A DNA stretch of 64,000 nt from Aculops lycopersici (Eukaryota; Arthropoda; Arachnida; Trombidiformes; Eriophyidae). The position numbers and the translations under genes are program-made. The stretch covers positions 1,834,663 through 1,898,662 of the forward strand of contig WNKI01000002.1 in NCBI GenBank assembly GCA_015350385.1, given 5' to 3'. The notes under the pieces are model-generated. The model saw nothing but the letters and a program-made list of their open reading frames with translations. It had not been told where the DNA came from and made no database searches. This document shows, in pieces, positions 42,331 to 54,762 of the stretch. Each line of letters opens with the position of its first letter. Position 1 is the stretch's first letter.

Positions 42331-44267
42331 TCATTTCTTTTTGTATCCATAGGCGGCACTTCGGTGGTTTGGGTAGCCAGTGAAGAGTGATGTCGAGTTC
42401 TCAGCCAGCTGAAGGAAGGGCGGCACGACTTCCGGCGTCACAGGCAGAAACATGCATAGACAGGGGCGCTCGTGGTGGTGCTGGTGGCCGCAGCGGTCAG
42501 ACGGATTGCCTGGCTCCTGGTAGACTCCGCCTCCTGCGCTTAAGTTGGAGATGAAAGGCCGATGTTGTTGGTGGATCGGATGGCCGGCATAGTACATTGT
42601 CCGCGAGTGCGGCCCTAGGGGCGGGGCCAAGTGTTGATGTCTTATGGCGAGTCGGTGGTCGGCTAATGCGGCGGCCTGCGCTAGATAGGCCATGTGATTG
42701 CTGGACACGGACCCGTAGGGGTGGTAGCGGACGGCCGAGGGTCTAGGCGCACCTTTAGCCGGATGCGCTAGTTCTCGTTGGTCTAAAGAGTCGAGCGGTC
42801 GTCGAGGTGCCGAACTGTGACTCAGATTTGACTTTCCTGAGTTCGGTGAAGTTCTCGATCGCTGTCCATCCGGCGAGGTGTTGCCCTCACTGGTCGGAGT
42901 CGACTGGTTCCTCTGATTTGACTGGTTGTCGGCGTCGCTCGGCTCGGGCCTATTTGATTTGCCACTGTCGGCTGAGCGCCACACCGAATAGGGTTCTGAG
43001 ACACGATATTAGAATAGGATCGTCAAACTAGTAGATCGCTAGAATATCTAGTGCGCGCATACTTACTCATCATGTAACCAGTAGGCTCGTGCATCGCACG
43101 AGTCCCATAAGGATACTCAAAACGAGCATGTTGATGGGCGGCCGCTGCTATAAGATCCATTGAAGGGGGAGGCGCATCTTCAGGTAGGTAGCCCCCATAC
43201 TTGTCCACTAAATTCAGGTCAAAGTGGAGCGCGTCGTAGGGTTTTATCGTGCCCTTGATTGGATTCTCACGGAGAACCGATTGCAACAATCGGATTGTGC
43301 TGACAACCACCGGCGGCTTGGCCTTGATGGCGCAAACTCGCTCGTTGGAGAGTGGGCAGCACATTTCGTAAATCTTGATTGCAGCTTTAGAATCCTGGAC
43401 GCGGGAGGAGAGTGAGAGAAGAAGAGAGGAGTTGAGGATGCGTTAGCTTGGAGCTCCACTTGCTTGCAATTTTGGAGTTGGAAGATCGAGGAACGGGTAT
43501 CATCATATGACTCAATGCTAGAGGGAAATTCAGCAGGTAGCTTAAATTGGAGGGACCAGCAGGAGGGCTGAACTCACATTGCGCAATTTCTTTATCGACT
43601 GTCCGCCAAGTCCGATTATGGAACCGGCGTGAGAGGAATGGATGAGAAGCTTGAGCTCAATTTGCTCGTCGTTTTCGGGCGACTTCTCCACGAATAGCTG
43701 CGTTATGTCGGCCAAAATTGCGTCGAGTGACTTATCATTGGTTACAATGCAAACAATGCGCTCGGGTCCATTTCCGGTGTCGGGTATGCTGAACATTGAG
43801 TGGCGGAAAGTTTCGCGAAGTCGCTTTATGTTAGCGCCTCGTCTGCCAATCAGGGCGCCGGCCTCGCGACGGCGCACCAGGAGGCGCAGCTCAACAGGCT
43901 CGAGTTTCGCGGGCCTCTCCTCGCTTGCCAAACTCTCGCCGTCCGTCTTGCCACTCGAACTTGAGGGACTTTGGGCTGGCACAGGTGGCTGCTGTAAAAC
44001 TTGCAGTCCATGAGATTCTTGCTGCTGCTGTTGCTGCTCGAGCGACTCTTCGGCTTGCACTTGACTCGACTGCTGGCTGACCGGAGAACGGCTCGCATCG
44101 TCGCCGTACATTAGCCGCTTGAGCTCTAGGTCTTCGTCGGTTAGATGAAGCATCGGGTGCTCATTTTGGTTGACGCTAATCTCCTCGCTTTCTCGCAGAC
44201 TTGGCGCTGACTCGGCGGGCTGGCCGACCGAAAGCTTCAAGTTGTCGGTTTCACTGGTGGCGACCAT
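42331..44267 (-). CDS. HNRNPK: hnRNP K-like RNA-binding protein with two KH domains
   Basis: Exons 44267..43578, 43394..43067 and 42995..42331, with introns of 183 and 71 bases and matching phases, give 560 residues. The first ~125 residues are acidic and Gln/Ser-rich. KH1: VELRLLVRRREAGALIGRRG with loop GRRG. KH2: IELKLLIHSSHAGSIIGLGG (loop GLGG), continuing over the first intron into DSKAAIKIYEMCCP. Then comes the hnRNP K-type segment NPIKGTIKPYDALHFD and YGGYLPED. This order is diagnostic of hnRNP K (bancal in flies), a poly(C)-binding protein in splicing, translation and transcription. The usual third KH at the C-terminus is not seen; the tail is Ser/Pro/His-rich and ends AAYGYKKK. An alternative 3' exon could carry KH3. 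Confidence 0.88.
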
Positions 44268-44542
44268 AACTAGCGACTCTACTCCTGAGGCTAAATGTTC
44301 GGCTACTATGACTAATACTGCTGCTAGCTTCGTTTCTGGTCTTGCCGATCATTTGACTTGATGTCGCCACTACTGCTACTTTTCCTATGAAACCCCTTTG
44401 TTTTTGCTAAGACTTGAAGGATATTAGGGGCTCGCTAATCGAGTGAGTCACGAATCTGGCCGCTCGACAACTTGACTCTCTTCTCTCGATAGATTCAACA
44501 GTTTCGTTCCCACTCCTGAAATGCAGATTGTCGTCGATGTCG

Positions 44543-44576
<34 letters not shown>

Positions 44577-47500
44577 CATCGTCGTTCGTTATGTCGTCGC
44601 TATTTGTTTAGACTGCGCCGCTAGCGAGTCGCCTCCTCGTTGGCCCAACTTGCCGATAGAGAAAGTCACTCGACTCGGCGGCGGCCATCCGTGAGTCGGG
44701 CGCTAGAGGCACTTGCGAGGTTTTGTGGTCTGCGGCTGGCGCGTTGTCGCCGCGGCCGCCGATGCGCCACCAGAGCCCGAAGCTCCTGTTGGCTCGGCGC
44801 CGTCGCTATGGCCCCGCGCTCATGCGCGCAAAGCTCGAAACCGCGGGTCACATCTGGCGTGCGCTTCTTGATTCATCGAGCTCGAATGTTGGCCGATTGA
44901 CGAGCCAGCAGTCAGTCAGTTGAGAAGTCGAGTAGTTGGCTTAGCTGCAACTCAACGAGTAAACCGAACTGGAAACTGGAATTATTGTTTCGATATTCAT
45001 GGAGCTGGAATAATTCATTGAGTGGAATCAGTTCGCCCATCGCGCGGCCAATTGATTTGTTTCGCCAGCCAGCTAGCCGTTCGAGGTACGGAAACTTGCG
45101 TGCAGCCGCCAGACGATCAGTCTAATGGACGGCTCGTCGTTGGCCAACTTTTTAACTGGTCGATCGCTAGGTGAACGAGGCCCGCGAGTTCCGATGCCCG
45201 ATGTTTTCGTCGGGCGCGAAAGTCCTGGGCCAGCGGGCAAAATGCGCTTCTCTCTCTCTCACTTTGGGATTCGGTGTGGTCGTCGTCATCGTTGGCAGCT
45301 TCGTCAGAGAGCTCGCTTGACGCGTTGCTCATTTGGGCCCCGCACATTTCGTGCTTCATTAGACAGCCGGCGAGCTCATTTGGTTTCGATCATCGCTCAT
45401 CGAGGCCAAAGTCGCGCCATTGGGGCCCAAGAGGAAGAGGGACCATCGCAAGCTCGAATAAACTATCACCTAAACTGCGGCTAAAAAGACGACAAACTGG
45501 CAACGACAAACTAGTGCACTTCGTGCGCCAGAAGCTTGGTCTCGGGAGGTGGGCGTGGCGCGAGATGTAGGATGTAAGATGCGGATGCGGGCGCGGGCAC
45601 GAATTACAACTAACACAGTCGGTCGGTGGAGTTCCGCTCGATTGACAACCGGTCAGCGAGTTTAAAGATTGTCGTCTTCCGTTTGCATTATGAGTCAGCG
45701 GAAACTTGGAGTAATTAGCGCCGCCAAGTCTTTGTCATCTTCCTTTTTACATCTAGATTCTTGTTCGAGGCGAGCCACTGAAAGGCATCGCTCATCGGCG
45801 CCAATTCCCCTCGTCGTTGCCAGTTGCAAAGTTGCCCCTTGAAACATAATATCGCCTCGCTTGCGTCACCATCGTTGCGATGACACAATTTCCGCTCAAG
45901 TCAATGGGGCAATGCGGCCAATGGAGCGTTTGCAGCGAGAGGAACTAGATACTTTGCCAGAGCAGTTTGGACCTCACTCAATCCGGAGCCCAATTATGAG
46001 CCTAGCGATGGGCGCAGCTGATCTGAATCAACAACAAACGATGCACTTTCACTGGGAGAGAGACTCTTGCAACTTTTGCCACTCGAGCAGTCAATGAGGC
46101 TGGAGCTGGATCTCGGGCACCGGGAGCTTCATGTTGCGCGCGTGGGACTTGGCCCCGGTTTGCATGGGAACTCAATAGGCCGCTCGGTAGGTGCGTTGCG
46201 CGAAACTGGCAAGCGCCTAGCGCCAATCTCTCGTTGCTTAAGCGAGTCTCTAATTGAACTGCCAAACGATGAGAGCGGCGCAAAATTGTCTACTCGATTT
46301 GGCCGATGAACGGAGATATAAGTAATGGCATTTGGCCGCAAGTAGGAAAAACTTGCGCTGGCCGATGGGAGTTTTGAGTAAACAGCGCAAGTCGAGTCAG
46401 CGCAATGGCAGAACCATGTGACAGATTGGCGACCATTTGGATAAACAGCACGAGATTTACAGCGGCTCTAAAGGCAATTAGCCGCAGCTGGCACGAAGGA
46501 GTGCAAGTTCAAGCATCAGGCGACAATCAGTCGCTCGTTAGGGCAGCCGCCAAGTCTCTCGTGAGCAATGCAAATGAGAGTCGGTATCCATACTGCTCAC
46601 TTGGCGAGTCTTTGCGCTCCAGTCAGCCGACTACCTGGCAGCGCACGCTGCCCAGTTAGAGAGAAATGAAATGGCAAATGTCGGCGGCCGAAATGCGACA
46701 AGATTAACGAGCCACTGGCGCGAGTTTGGTTGTCAGGGGAACTCGCTCGCCAATTCAGGTGACTTTTGTCTCTAACTTTCGAACTTGCTCCCTCTTTAGG
46801 GGGCCTTAGTGGCCGAGTTCAGCGCCATCTGCCGTCGACCAGTTCGCTCACAGGAAACCAAACAAAAGTTGAAGTCGGATTATAACGTACGTTTTTTGTG
46901 TTCGTGTTAGTTTTTGTTTTTGTGTTTGTGTTTGTATTTATTGGCTTGCACTTGAGCGCCGCGGCCAGTCGGATGAAGCTGGAATTTGTCGGTTCATTTT
47001 GGTCGGCCTCTAGGATTGGCTCTCCAAACTCTCGACTTGAGCAAACTGATTGGAAGGTCCGAGTCGCTGGCCACGCCCACTCGGCTAACTCACGTGCAAC
47101 TTGGCCCGCTTTGGTCGTGATCTGTTTGATCGGACCAAATAAAAGACGCCAACCAGAGGGAAGGATTAACGTCATTTTCTTGAGGCGCCCTAACCATTTG
47201 GCGCCGCGTTGCAAGATGTCGGCGCCGAGTGACGATTAAAGGTGATGAGTATACAAATGGAGGTACAATAAATGGAATTACATTACATAATTGAGTGAAG
47301 ATTATTTACAATTGAGAAGACAACTGCGGTGAACTTCGCCTTTCCGCGACTCAAGTCTGGTGCCGCCGAGCCAAGGGATTGCGCAACTGCAATTTGGCGG
47401 CGGCACGAGGCAAGTCGCTGCACGGCGACTCTACCGATCAACTGGGCAACTAACTCTACCCTAGTGCGCCGATTTGTGGCCCACCGGCGCGCCGCTAGGC

Positions 47501-47829
47501 CACCTCGAGTGCCAGTCTACCGAGCGGCTAATCCGGAAGCCGGAGGAGCGTCGGCGCGTTCGGCCACCAGTTGCCCGGATGTGACAGTGGTAATTCGTGT
47601 TGGTTTGTGTGTGATTTGTATTGCTTGCGTGTCTCTGATGTCGCTGCGGACAGTCTTGGCTTGAGTGCTCGCTGGTTGGTGTCCTCCTGTTCAGCAAGTG
47701 GGACCATCGGTCCCAGTTTATCCGGTCCAAGTTTCCACTCGCTCGGCTGACTAGAATAAAAAGGTAATCTAATGACGACTACAACTACACAGTTTCTATT
47801 TACACTTGCATTCTTCCGCTCCCGTGAGC
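44268..47829. other. 3.6-kb gene-free stretch
   Basis: Between the hnRNP K-like start (-) and the scramblase 3' end (-). A GTT repeat lies at 44542, and T/G-rich simple sequence at 46895-46940. No supported exon was seen. Confidence 0.5.
44542..44576. repeat. (GTT)n microsatellite
   Basis: About twelve GTT units, roughly 280 bases upstream of the hnRNP K-like start (AAC on the sense strand). Confidence 0.9.
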
Positions 47830-48911
47830 TCAGCACCTGGTTAGCTTCCAGCGCCTGCGGTCGCGCTCGAAGTAGAAAAAGTCCATCATGAAGCAAGCAG
47901 AGAGTAGTAGCAACTTGTGGCGCGCCTCCAAGTTTGCCTCGAACTCAACGCCGAACAACTGGTCGCGGCTGCTCGCCGGCCAACCGGTTGCCTGGCCGTC
48001 CGTTTCCTCGGCGGCTTCCGAGTCGCGCGCGTCCCAGGAGCGGGTGATGGTGGCCACCTGTTGACGTGTCTCGGCGCTGAGCACGCGGAACTGGCTGTTG
48101 GCGCAGATGCAGGTGCAGAGTAGCGGCGTGCAACAGAAACGACAAGAGCTAGGCTCAAGCAGGAGGCTCGGCGACTTGGGCGTCTGCTGCAGATCGTAGA
48201 TGGCGAATCTCGGGTGGCCGAAGAAGGTGAAGAGCTGCCTAATGGAGCCGACGGGGTTGTCTTCGGGCGACTCGATGCGCACGGCATTTGAGTAGCAACA
48301 AAATCTGCTTACTCTGAAGGGCTTCCTAAATCTGGCAACCACTTCCTCGCCGTGAACCAGTTGCACGTTGTACTCTCGGTCGGAGCCGAAGCAGCAGCGT
48401 TCGCAGCAGTTCGAGTCTAAGCATCGGGGAGAGATCAATGGAAGTATTGGTTAGCATTGGTGATTGATAGTTGTATTGTGAGGATTCGATGCATATGACT
48501 TGAATGCAGAAACTTACTTTCGACCGCCTTGAGCACTGGACTGCCGTCCTTGGCGCGCACGGTGTACGTGTTGCTCGACTCAAAGCCGCAGCAGGTAGAC
48601 GTGGGCTCGGCGCGCTGCCGAACCAAGAGCGCAGCCTGCCGCTCGAGCACTGAAAAGGCCGGGTGCACGCTGTAGGTGACATTCTGGTCCTCGGGTGCCA
48701 CTCGACTTGAGGTTCCGCCTGGCTGGTTGGTGATGGTGGAGTCCAGTTGCGTTGGCTGGAGGTGCTGGTGTTGCATTGGCGGCACCGGTTGCTGAGTCAT
48801 CGGAATCGACGAGGTGTCGATGAGCAAATCCGACTGGCCGTTCGTGGGGCCGCCGGGCGAGTTTAGTTGGGACTCGTGAATTGTGTAAATGGTTTGCTGG
48901 TGGCCGCTCAT
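47830..48911 (-). CDS. Phospholipid scramblase family protein
   Basis: Exons 48911..48518 and 48416..47830, joined in phase by a 101-base intron, give 326 residues. The N-terminal ~85 residues are Pro/Gln-rich, as in scramblases. The core matches the family: a beta-barrel with Cys clusters (NCCERCCFGS, SRFCCYSNAV, SCRFCCTPLLCTC), VARFRKPFR, and the C-terminal hydrophobic helix LLLLSACFMMDFFYFE, which corresponds to the family's buried C-terminal helix. The Ca2+-binding loop before that helix is diverged (RDQLFGVEFEANLEARH). Family members move lipids between bilayer leaflets or act in signalling. It could be the PLSCR1-4-like or the insect scramb orthologue; I cannot choose. Confidence 0.9.
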
Positions 48912-48934
48912 CGTGTTGCACTTTTGTTGTTGTT

Positions 48935-48969
48935 ATGTGAATGTGAATGTGAATGAGAATGTGAATGTA
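48935..48969. repeat. (GTGAAT)n tandem repeat
   Basis: Five to six degenerate GTGAAT units immediately upstream of the scramblase start codon, probably in its 5' UTR. Confidence 0.8.
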
Positions 48970-50310
48970 AGATTGGTGCGTGCGATATGGATGCTCTTTG
49001 AGTGGCGCGCGGCTCTCTACCTGGCGACGCTGGTGGACAATGGTCAGTGCGGACTGTGATTGTTCAAGAAGTAACACTCGAGTTTCTAGCGGACGATTCA
49101 ATTTCTTCTCTTAAAATTTTTTGAATTTATGGACAACTAAAATTGTTCTTCTTTCTTCTGCTCGGTGACTCTTTTTTGAATTTTGTTTACTTTGGTGTCA
49201 TGAGCAAGCTTTTCTTGTAAATTTGGACTTTTGATTGATCTGGTTGCTCGAATTTGAGTGCCACTTGCCTGCTGCTGGTGGAAAATCGGTCCCTCTTTCT
49301 TGCTCGCTTCTATTGAGCTTCTGACTGGAGGACAAATTTGATGGCCTCGTCGAGGTGATTATATGGAACTTGGCTTTCACGTAATGAAAATATCGATTTC
49401 GGCCGCCAGCGCGATACTCTGAGTGACGAGCCCCTTTGTCGTCTCGTTGGTGGACTTGGTTCGCAAATAAAAGTAAAAGTTGAGCAACTGGAAGTTGGAA
49501 TTTGTTCTGCTCGTGGACTTTCGACTGAAGAGAAGTCGATAATTGGCATCAGTGAGCTGGCTAAATAAATTGAAAATAAATGTTAACTTCTGCTGGAAGT
49601 GGCGCGCCGAGTTTAGATGATGATGACAACAACAAAGTTACTCTGCGGAGGTTGGCAAGTGGGAGCAGCCAAGGGAAAGGAAGCTGACAAACGAGCGAAG
49701 GCTTCACTAGCTCCTCTGGTCGCTATAGTCGCCGCTTGCGTGTTGGCCAGCGTTGCGAAGAATTGCAAGCCTTGTGTGCTACACTCACCGCTAGTGAGGC
49801 CGGCCAGTGTTCCACTTGAAACGATGCGAGCGAGAGAAACGGACACGATACTGCCACTGTGGCCGTGCCAACAACGAGGAGGGGGCACAGTGGTCGATTT
49901 ATTATTATACTGCAGGCAGCGAACTGCGTGACGCTTGGCAGATTGCCACCGACTGTGCGCGTCGCTTACGGCCACGGAACAGAGACGAGCGCACCCATTA
50001 CGCAAAGAGCAGCGAGCCGCAACACTGCAACATCCACGAGCCACAGCCACCGAAACCACTGGGCGTCTCCCCTGCGAACCTCTCAGCGTTAAGCAGTAAG
50101 TGGCGACCATCGACCATCGCTTCGGCCTCAATGTTTTCTTTTGTTGTCGCTCAACTGCTCACTTCTACTCCTCCATTCGGCGGCCTCAAGTCTAAAGTCG
50201 CGCAAGTGAAACAAGTGGCCTGATGGATTTGCGCGCGCCGGAAGTGAGTCAGTTGCCTGAAATAGAACCGAAACTTCTCCCACGACCACCACTGCGATCG
50301 CGAGACTCAA

Positions 50311-50327
50311 CTCTCTCTCTCTCTCTC
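50311..50327. repeat. (CT)n microsatellite
   Basis: Eight CT units. Confidence 0.85.
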
Positions 50328-50830
50328 CCGCCTCTTTGTTGGCTCTAGGCGGCAAGTTGGCGCTGATTTGCTCGGCGGCCAGTGGGGAATTTGCGCCACT
50401 TTTCGTTGCATAACAAAATAAAGAGGCTCGAGCGCCTCCTAAAAGGCAGGCGTCGCGGAGGCAGGAGGCGCGTAGAAGGGATTGCTGTTGGTCTGGCTAG
50501 CAAACTTAAAGTTGCCTCCAACAAACAACACCACGAGCAGCGTGCATTCCTCGGCACGAGTAACTCCTTTGCCCTTCCCGACTTTTTCTTTCGCTTGTCG
50601 GGGGCGCCGGTGAGTCGCTGGCAAGGGGGCGGCACTTTGATTTCGGTTGGCCAGCGACTTTGGGCCACTAGAAGTGGAGGCAATTTTGTACCTCGATTCG
50701 TCTTCGAGATTCAAATTGAAATTCGAAAAGTCGAAGCAGTTGGGAGCGCAAAAAGTGCAGAGACCCAGTTGAGTGGCGAACAAAGAGAAATGAAATTGCT
50801 CTTCGTGTTTTTTGTTTCCATCCACCGAAA

Positions 50831-50852
50831 GTCTCGTCTCGTCTCGTCTCGT
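50831..50852. repeat. (TCTCG)n tandem repeat
   Basis: Four perfect TCTCG units. Confidence 0.85.
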
Positions 50853-51449
50853 CGCGGCCGTCGGTTGGAGCGAGTTCCTCTGGCCGACGGTTGCACTTGC
50901 ACTCTGCCTTCTCTCTCTTCTTTCTGGCAACAAGTGGGCAAAGTTTGGGCGCCACGGTCACTCGAAGGGCAACAGAAGTGAAGCAACAGCAGCAAAAAAC
51001 GGCGACACACACACGCGAATGTAGCTGAGTGGCCGCACGACACTCAGGTAAACTGGCCGGTCAGGTAGAGGCGCGGGCAGTTGGCGTTGGATGCACCTGA
51101 GCGAGTAGCAACCGCCGCCGCCGACGACGACGACGACAATGAACTCGCACTTGTGGGAGGAGGCCCGAGCGCTGGGCTGCGGCTCGCGTTGGGTTTTGGT
51201 GGGGGCAAGATAATGGGCCAATGGAAATACCTGCGCCTCTCCGCCCACCGGGAGCCAGCGACGCCCCCGAGCCGCACGATGACCTCTGCTGACAATTAAC
51301 TTTGCGCTGCGGCGAGTGGGCGCCGACTTCCACGGCCACTTGCTGGCAAATTAGATCGGATTAGTGGAGTGCGGCTCGTCGGTGGAAGCGGGCGGCCAGG
51401 TGAGCGGCCGAGAGCAACCAAAACTTGCTCGTTTCTCTCCCTCTCCCTC

Positions 51450-51471
51450 NNNNNNNNNNNNNNNNNNNNNN
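51450..51471. other. Assembly gap (22 N)
   Basis: Unresolved bases directly after a CTCTCCCTC tract, so the true gap is probably a longer pyrimidine repeat of unknown length. Confidence 0.98.
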
Positions 51472-52310
51472 CTGCTGATTCAAAAAAGGCGACCAACGGC
51501 GAAGGAACTTTGGCCCGGACGCGCGAAGAGAGCAAACACAAATCAGCGGCCGGGCTTCGTGACGTCGGCGCGCCGTGAACTCCAGCGACGGCAAAGTCTC
51601 GGGGCAAGAGGGAAGCCAACGGAGCGGCCACTTGTTGGCTTTGCCGTGTTTTCTCTCCAGTTGTTGAGCGCGTTGCCGCCCACAACAAGCGGCCACTTGG
51701 CAGACTCCTCTCGCCAAAGTCACAATCTAGACTGGCCAACTGGCGGCCACGCGAGAGAAGGAGACAGTGGAATAGAGAAAGAGGGGCGCTCGCTCAACTC
51801 GTTGCTCACTTGGCGCTCCACGCGAGCGGCAATCCGATACTGCAACTCGCTCGACAGGTTCACGCGGAGGAGTGCAAATACTGAGGTGTGCATACTGCAG
51901 AGCGGAGCGGACTCTTCGTGGCATGCATGTTTCAGCGACTTTAGTGGAGGAGGCGGATGGCGGCGGCGGCGAGGACGACCACGACGACCACGGCAACAGC
52001 AGAGTTGCACGCCAGGGGCAACTTTTCTGACTCCTTTCATGTTACGTAACTGCGGAGCAGAAGTGGAAGTCAAAGTCAGAGTCGGAGCTGAAGTTGAAAC
52101 AGAATTTTAGGCGGTGGCAACAGAAACAGGGCAACAGACAGAGCAGCCGACTGGCCACGAGACTTTGAGTAGGAGGATGGTCACTGGGTAGGCGACTAAC
52201 GAGTTGGAGTGGAAGGGTTACGAGACTAGCTAATGGATGCTGCGGCTGGTCGTTTCTAGCTCGACGTCGAGCCTCGTTCGTCGCTGAGTGTTATTTCTGT
52301 TCTGTATAAA

Positions 52311-52351
52311 CATATATATATATAAATATACAAGTGTGTGTGTGTGTGTGT
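52311..52351. repeat. (TA)n then (GT)n microsatellite
   Basis: A TATATATATATAAATATA tract followed by nine GT units, downstream of the klumpfuss-like stop codon. Confidence 0.9.
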
Positions 52352-52535
52352 TACAAAACTAATTTGAACTATTAATTCAAACTCATGGTCAATGGCACGG
52401 CCACTTGTAGCTCCTCGAGTGGAAACGAGTTGTCCCGAGCGGGTTAATTCTAGTTTGCTCTTTAAACTCTGACTATGATTCTGAATCGTTGAGCGTCCGA
52501 ATATCCGAGTTGAGATTCATTTAGTTTGGCCAAGA

Positions 52536-53681
52536 TCATCGGCCGTCCACTTGATGCGTCGGCGCCAGGATCGCCGCCGACTTGAGTTTCCTAAGTCGGT
52601 GTTCCTCGCGCCGCCGGCCACTTGGTTGCTCACTTTGGACGTTACCACCTGTTGACTCGGACTCGTGGGTGCGCATGTGTCGCGTTATCATGTCGCGCCG
52701 ACACGCGCTATAGGCACAGTGTTTGCATTGGTAGGGTTTCTCGCCGGTGTGAGTGCGCTCGTGCGTCGACAGGTGGTCGCTGCGACTGAACACCTGGAGA
52801 CACTTGGAGCATTGATAGGGTTTGAGTCCCGTGTGGAGGCGCGAGTGTCTCGTCAGCATGTCCGAGCGGGAGAAGGAGCGATTGCAGTGGGTGCACAGGT
52901 GACTTCGGGGCGCCTTTGTCTTGGCGCCCGAAGTGGAGCCGTTTGCTGTCCGACGTGCCGCCCGCTGGATACCCGATGATTTTGAGTTGACGCCGACGGA
53001 CGCCAGTCTCTGGGCGCCCGACGAGGATGAGATCTCTTGGTCGTGGTCCCGTGTGCTCACTTGGCTTGTCGAATCAATCACTTGGTGCTTGTGGTCGAGG
53101 TGACCAGTTGCAGCCGCGGCCGCTGCAGCCGCCGCCACCAAGAGCTGGTGCTCTAGAGAGCCGCTTCCGTTTCCGGTTCCGTCACTTGAGGGCGACACTG
53201 AGCAGGTTGAGGTTGTGGTTGAGGTGGAGCAACTAGAGCGGCGACACAGTGAGTTGAGCTGAGGCGTGGAGCTCGTGATGCTGATGCTTTGGAATTTAGA
53301 CTGCTGAGTGCCACTTGGATCGTTATTGGTATTGTTATTGTTTTTGTTTACTTCTTGCGCGCTGGTTGCGTAATTTATCAGATCCAAGCTGTCCTTGTGG
53401 TTGCTGGTCAATCTGGCGAGCTGCTGGCTCGAGTTCTCCTGACTCGAGCGCGTCGACAAATCTAGCGGCTGGTGGTGGTGGTGGTGGCTGGGGTTGCTAG
53501 CTCGCGTTTGCCGCTGATGCTGCAAGGTGGTTGCTTGCAAGAACTCCATTTGGTCGAGAGTCGCTGGATAGTAATTGAATTGTTGGCTATACTGTTGCTG
53601 TTGCTGTTGCTTGTACTGGCTGCCCAAGTGGCCGGCGAGCGCGAGCAAGTCCAGCAGCATCAGTCTCGACTTGCTGGCCAC
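52536..53681 (-). CDS. klu: klumpfuss-like (EGR/WT1-type) zinc-finger transcription factor
   Basis: About 381 codons. The 5' end is unresolved: the open frame extends to about 53714 without an ATG, the first in-frame ATG is at 53660 (MLLDLLALAGHLG), and a spliced upstream exon is likely. Three C-terminal C2H2 fingers: HLCTHCNRSFSRSDMLTRH, then YQCSKCLQVFSRSDHLSTHE, then YQCKHCAYSACRRDMITRH, joined by TG.KPY linkers. The 'ACRRDMITRHMRTH' finger is characteristic of klumpfuss; the RSD contact residues match EGR/WT1 DNA recognition. An N-terminal PLDLST motif fits the CtBP co-repressor consensus. Known fly role: neural progenitor and appendage development. Gln, His, Ser/Thr and Ala runs fill the rest. 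Family klumpfuss nuclear factors often carry a fourth finger; only three are seen here. Confidence 0.82.
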   Translation of the reverse strand: MASKSRLMLLDLLALAGHLGSQYKQQQQQQYSQQFNYYPATLDQMEFLQATTLQHQRQTRASNPSHHHHHQPLDLSTRSSQENSSQQLARLTSNHKDSLDLINYATSAQEVNKNNNNTNNDPSGTQQSKFQSISITSSTPQLNSLCRRSSCSTSTTTSTCSVSPSSDGTGNGSGSLEHQLLVAAAAAAAAATGHLDHKHQVIDSTSQVSTRDHDQEISSSSGAQRLASVGVNSKSSGIQRAARRTANGSTSGAKTKAPRSHLCTHCNRSFSRSDMLTRHSRLHTGLKPYQCSKCLQVFSRSDHLSTHERTHTGEKPYQCKHCAYSACRRDMITRHMRTHESESTGGNVQSEQPSGRRREEHRLRKLKSAAILAPTHQVDGR

Positions 53682-53714
53682 TTCCTCTTCGGTCGCTGGC
53701 TTCCTGTCTTGGAT

Positions 53715-54762
53715 TAACTTGAGCTTGACGAGGCTAAACTTTCAGGTGCTTGCTTGAGTCTTGAGTTGTTTCCCCAACTTGGGACTTGCACTTTTGCTTC
53801 ACTCGGCTCACTTCTGGTCTCCGATTTGCCTGATACTAACTTGGACTCTGCATCGCGAGTTGCCAGTGCCGCCTGCCAGTCGGCGACTTGTTGATCTGCG
53901 GCGAGCGGCGTTTATTGAAATGCAAGCACAAGTTGCAGGCCTCGTGTTTGGCTCTCCGCTTTTTGAAAGCTTCCTTCTCTTCGTGGACGTCGATGTTGGC
54001 TGCTTGCGCAGGAGACGCGCCGTCTGCATGAGTCCACGAGAAAATCAGTTGCGCAGAGGCCAGCCGAGGAAGCGCAACAGGCGGCCATCGTTGGCCGGGC
54101 GGATTCTGTTGCGTTGGCGTCGCTTGCGCCCCCTCGCGGTGCCGCGCTCGCATGCTCCGCATTGTCTCTCCCAGCTCGCAAATTTCATCCGAAAAACCTC
54201 CAAGTCGGCCACTCTATTTCCGTTCGGTGGTTGCCTAATCTCAGGCTGGGCGTCGCTTGTTAAAATGGCCGCCAAAGTCTCCGGCTTCCTGGGCGGTGGT
54301 CAGCTCAAAGTGGCGGCCAGCTCGTGGCATCAAGATGAGCTCAAAAACCCTGTTACCTGGCCGTGTTTGCTCTCTATCCCATTGGCTTCTTGGAGCCGGC
54401 GCCGGTCCAGCGAAAGTGGGGGACGCAGCGAGTGGGGGCGGCGCTCGCGCTCAGTCGGTTCTGGAGGGGAGAATAATCCTTTGCGGGGAGTTAATGCGGG
54501 GAATTGAATGGAGCGAAAAAAAGAAAGCTGCTGAACCAAGGAAAAAAGATGGCGACAACCAGGCTCTTCGCTCGTGTTATTTGCTGGGCGTTTGCATCTT
54601 AAAAACATGTGCTTCTCCAACAGGCGACCTCGTCGCCATCTTTGTCATCTTGACACGAGTCATGGTGACAGACATTTGATTCAGTTTCCTCCGAGTGACA
54701 TGTTATAATTGCAAACTCGATTATTCTGTTACCAATTAGTCCTATTACATGCAACCCCCAGA
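53715..54762. other. Divergent gap between klumpfuss-like and giant secreted gene
   Basis: About 1.05 kb that must contain the promoter and any upstream klumpfuss-like exon near it. Nothing further was supported. Confidence 0.45.

Larger units (their letters stand above)
48912..52535. other. 3.6-kb gene-free stretch with an assembly gap
   Basis: Scramblase 5' flank and klumpfuss-like 3' flank. Contains GTGAAT, CT, TCTCG, TA and GT simple repeats and a run of 22 N's. The GT/TA tract may lie in the klumpfuss-like 3' UTR. No supported exon was seen. Confidence 0.5.

Noticed and set aside
46819..47214. Minus-strand frame with an Asn/Thr/Lys repeat
   Set aside because: The repeat is a translation of T/G-rich simple sequence; the frame begins at a non-ATG codon.
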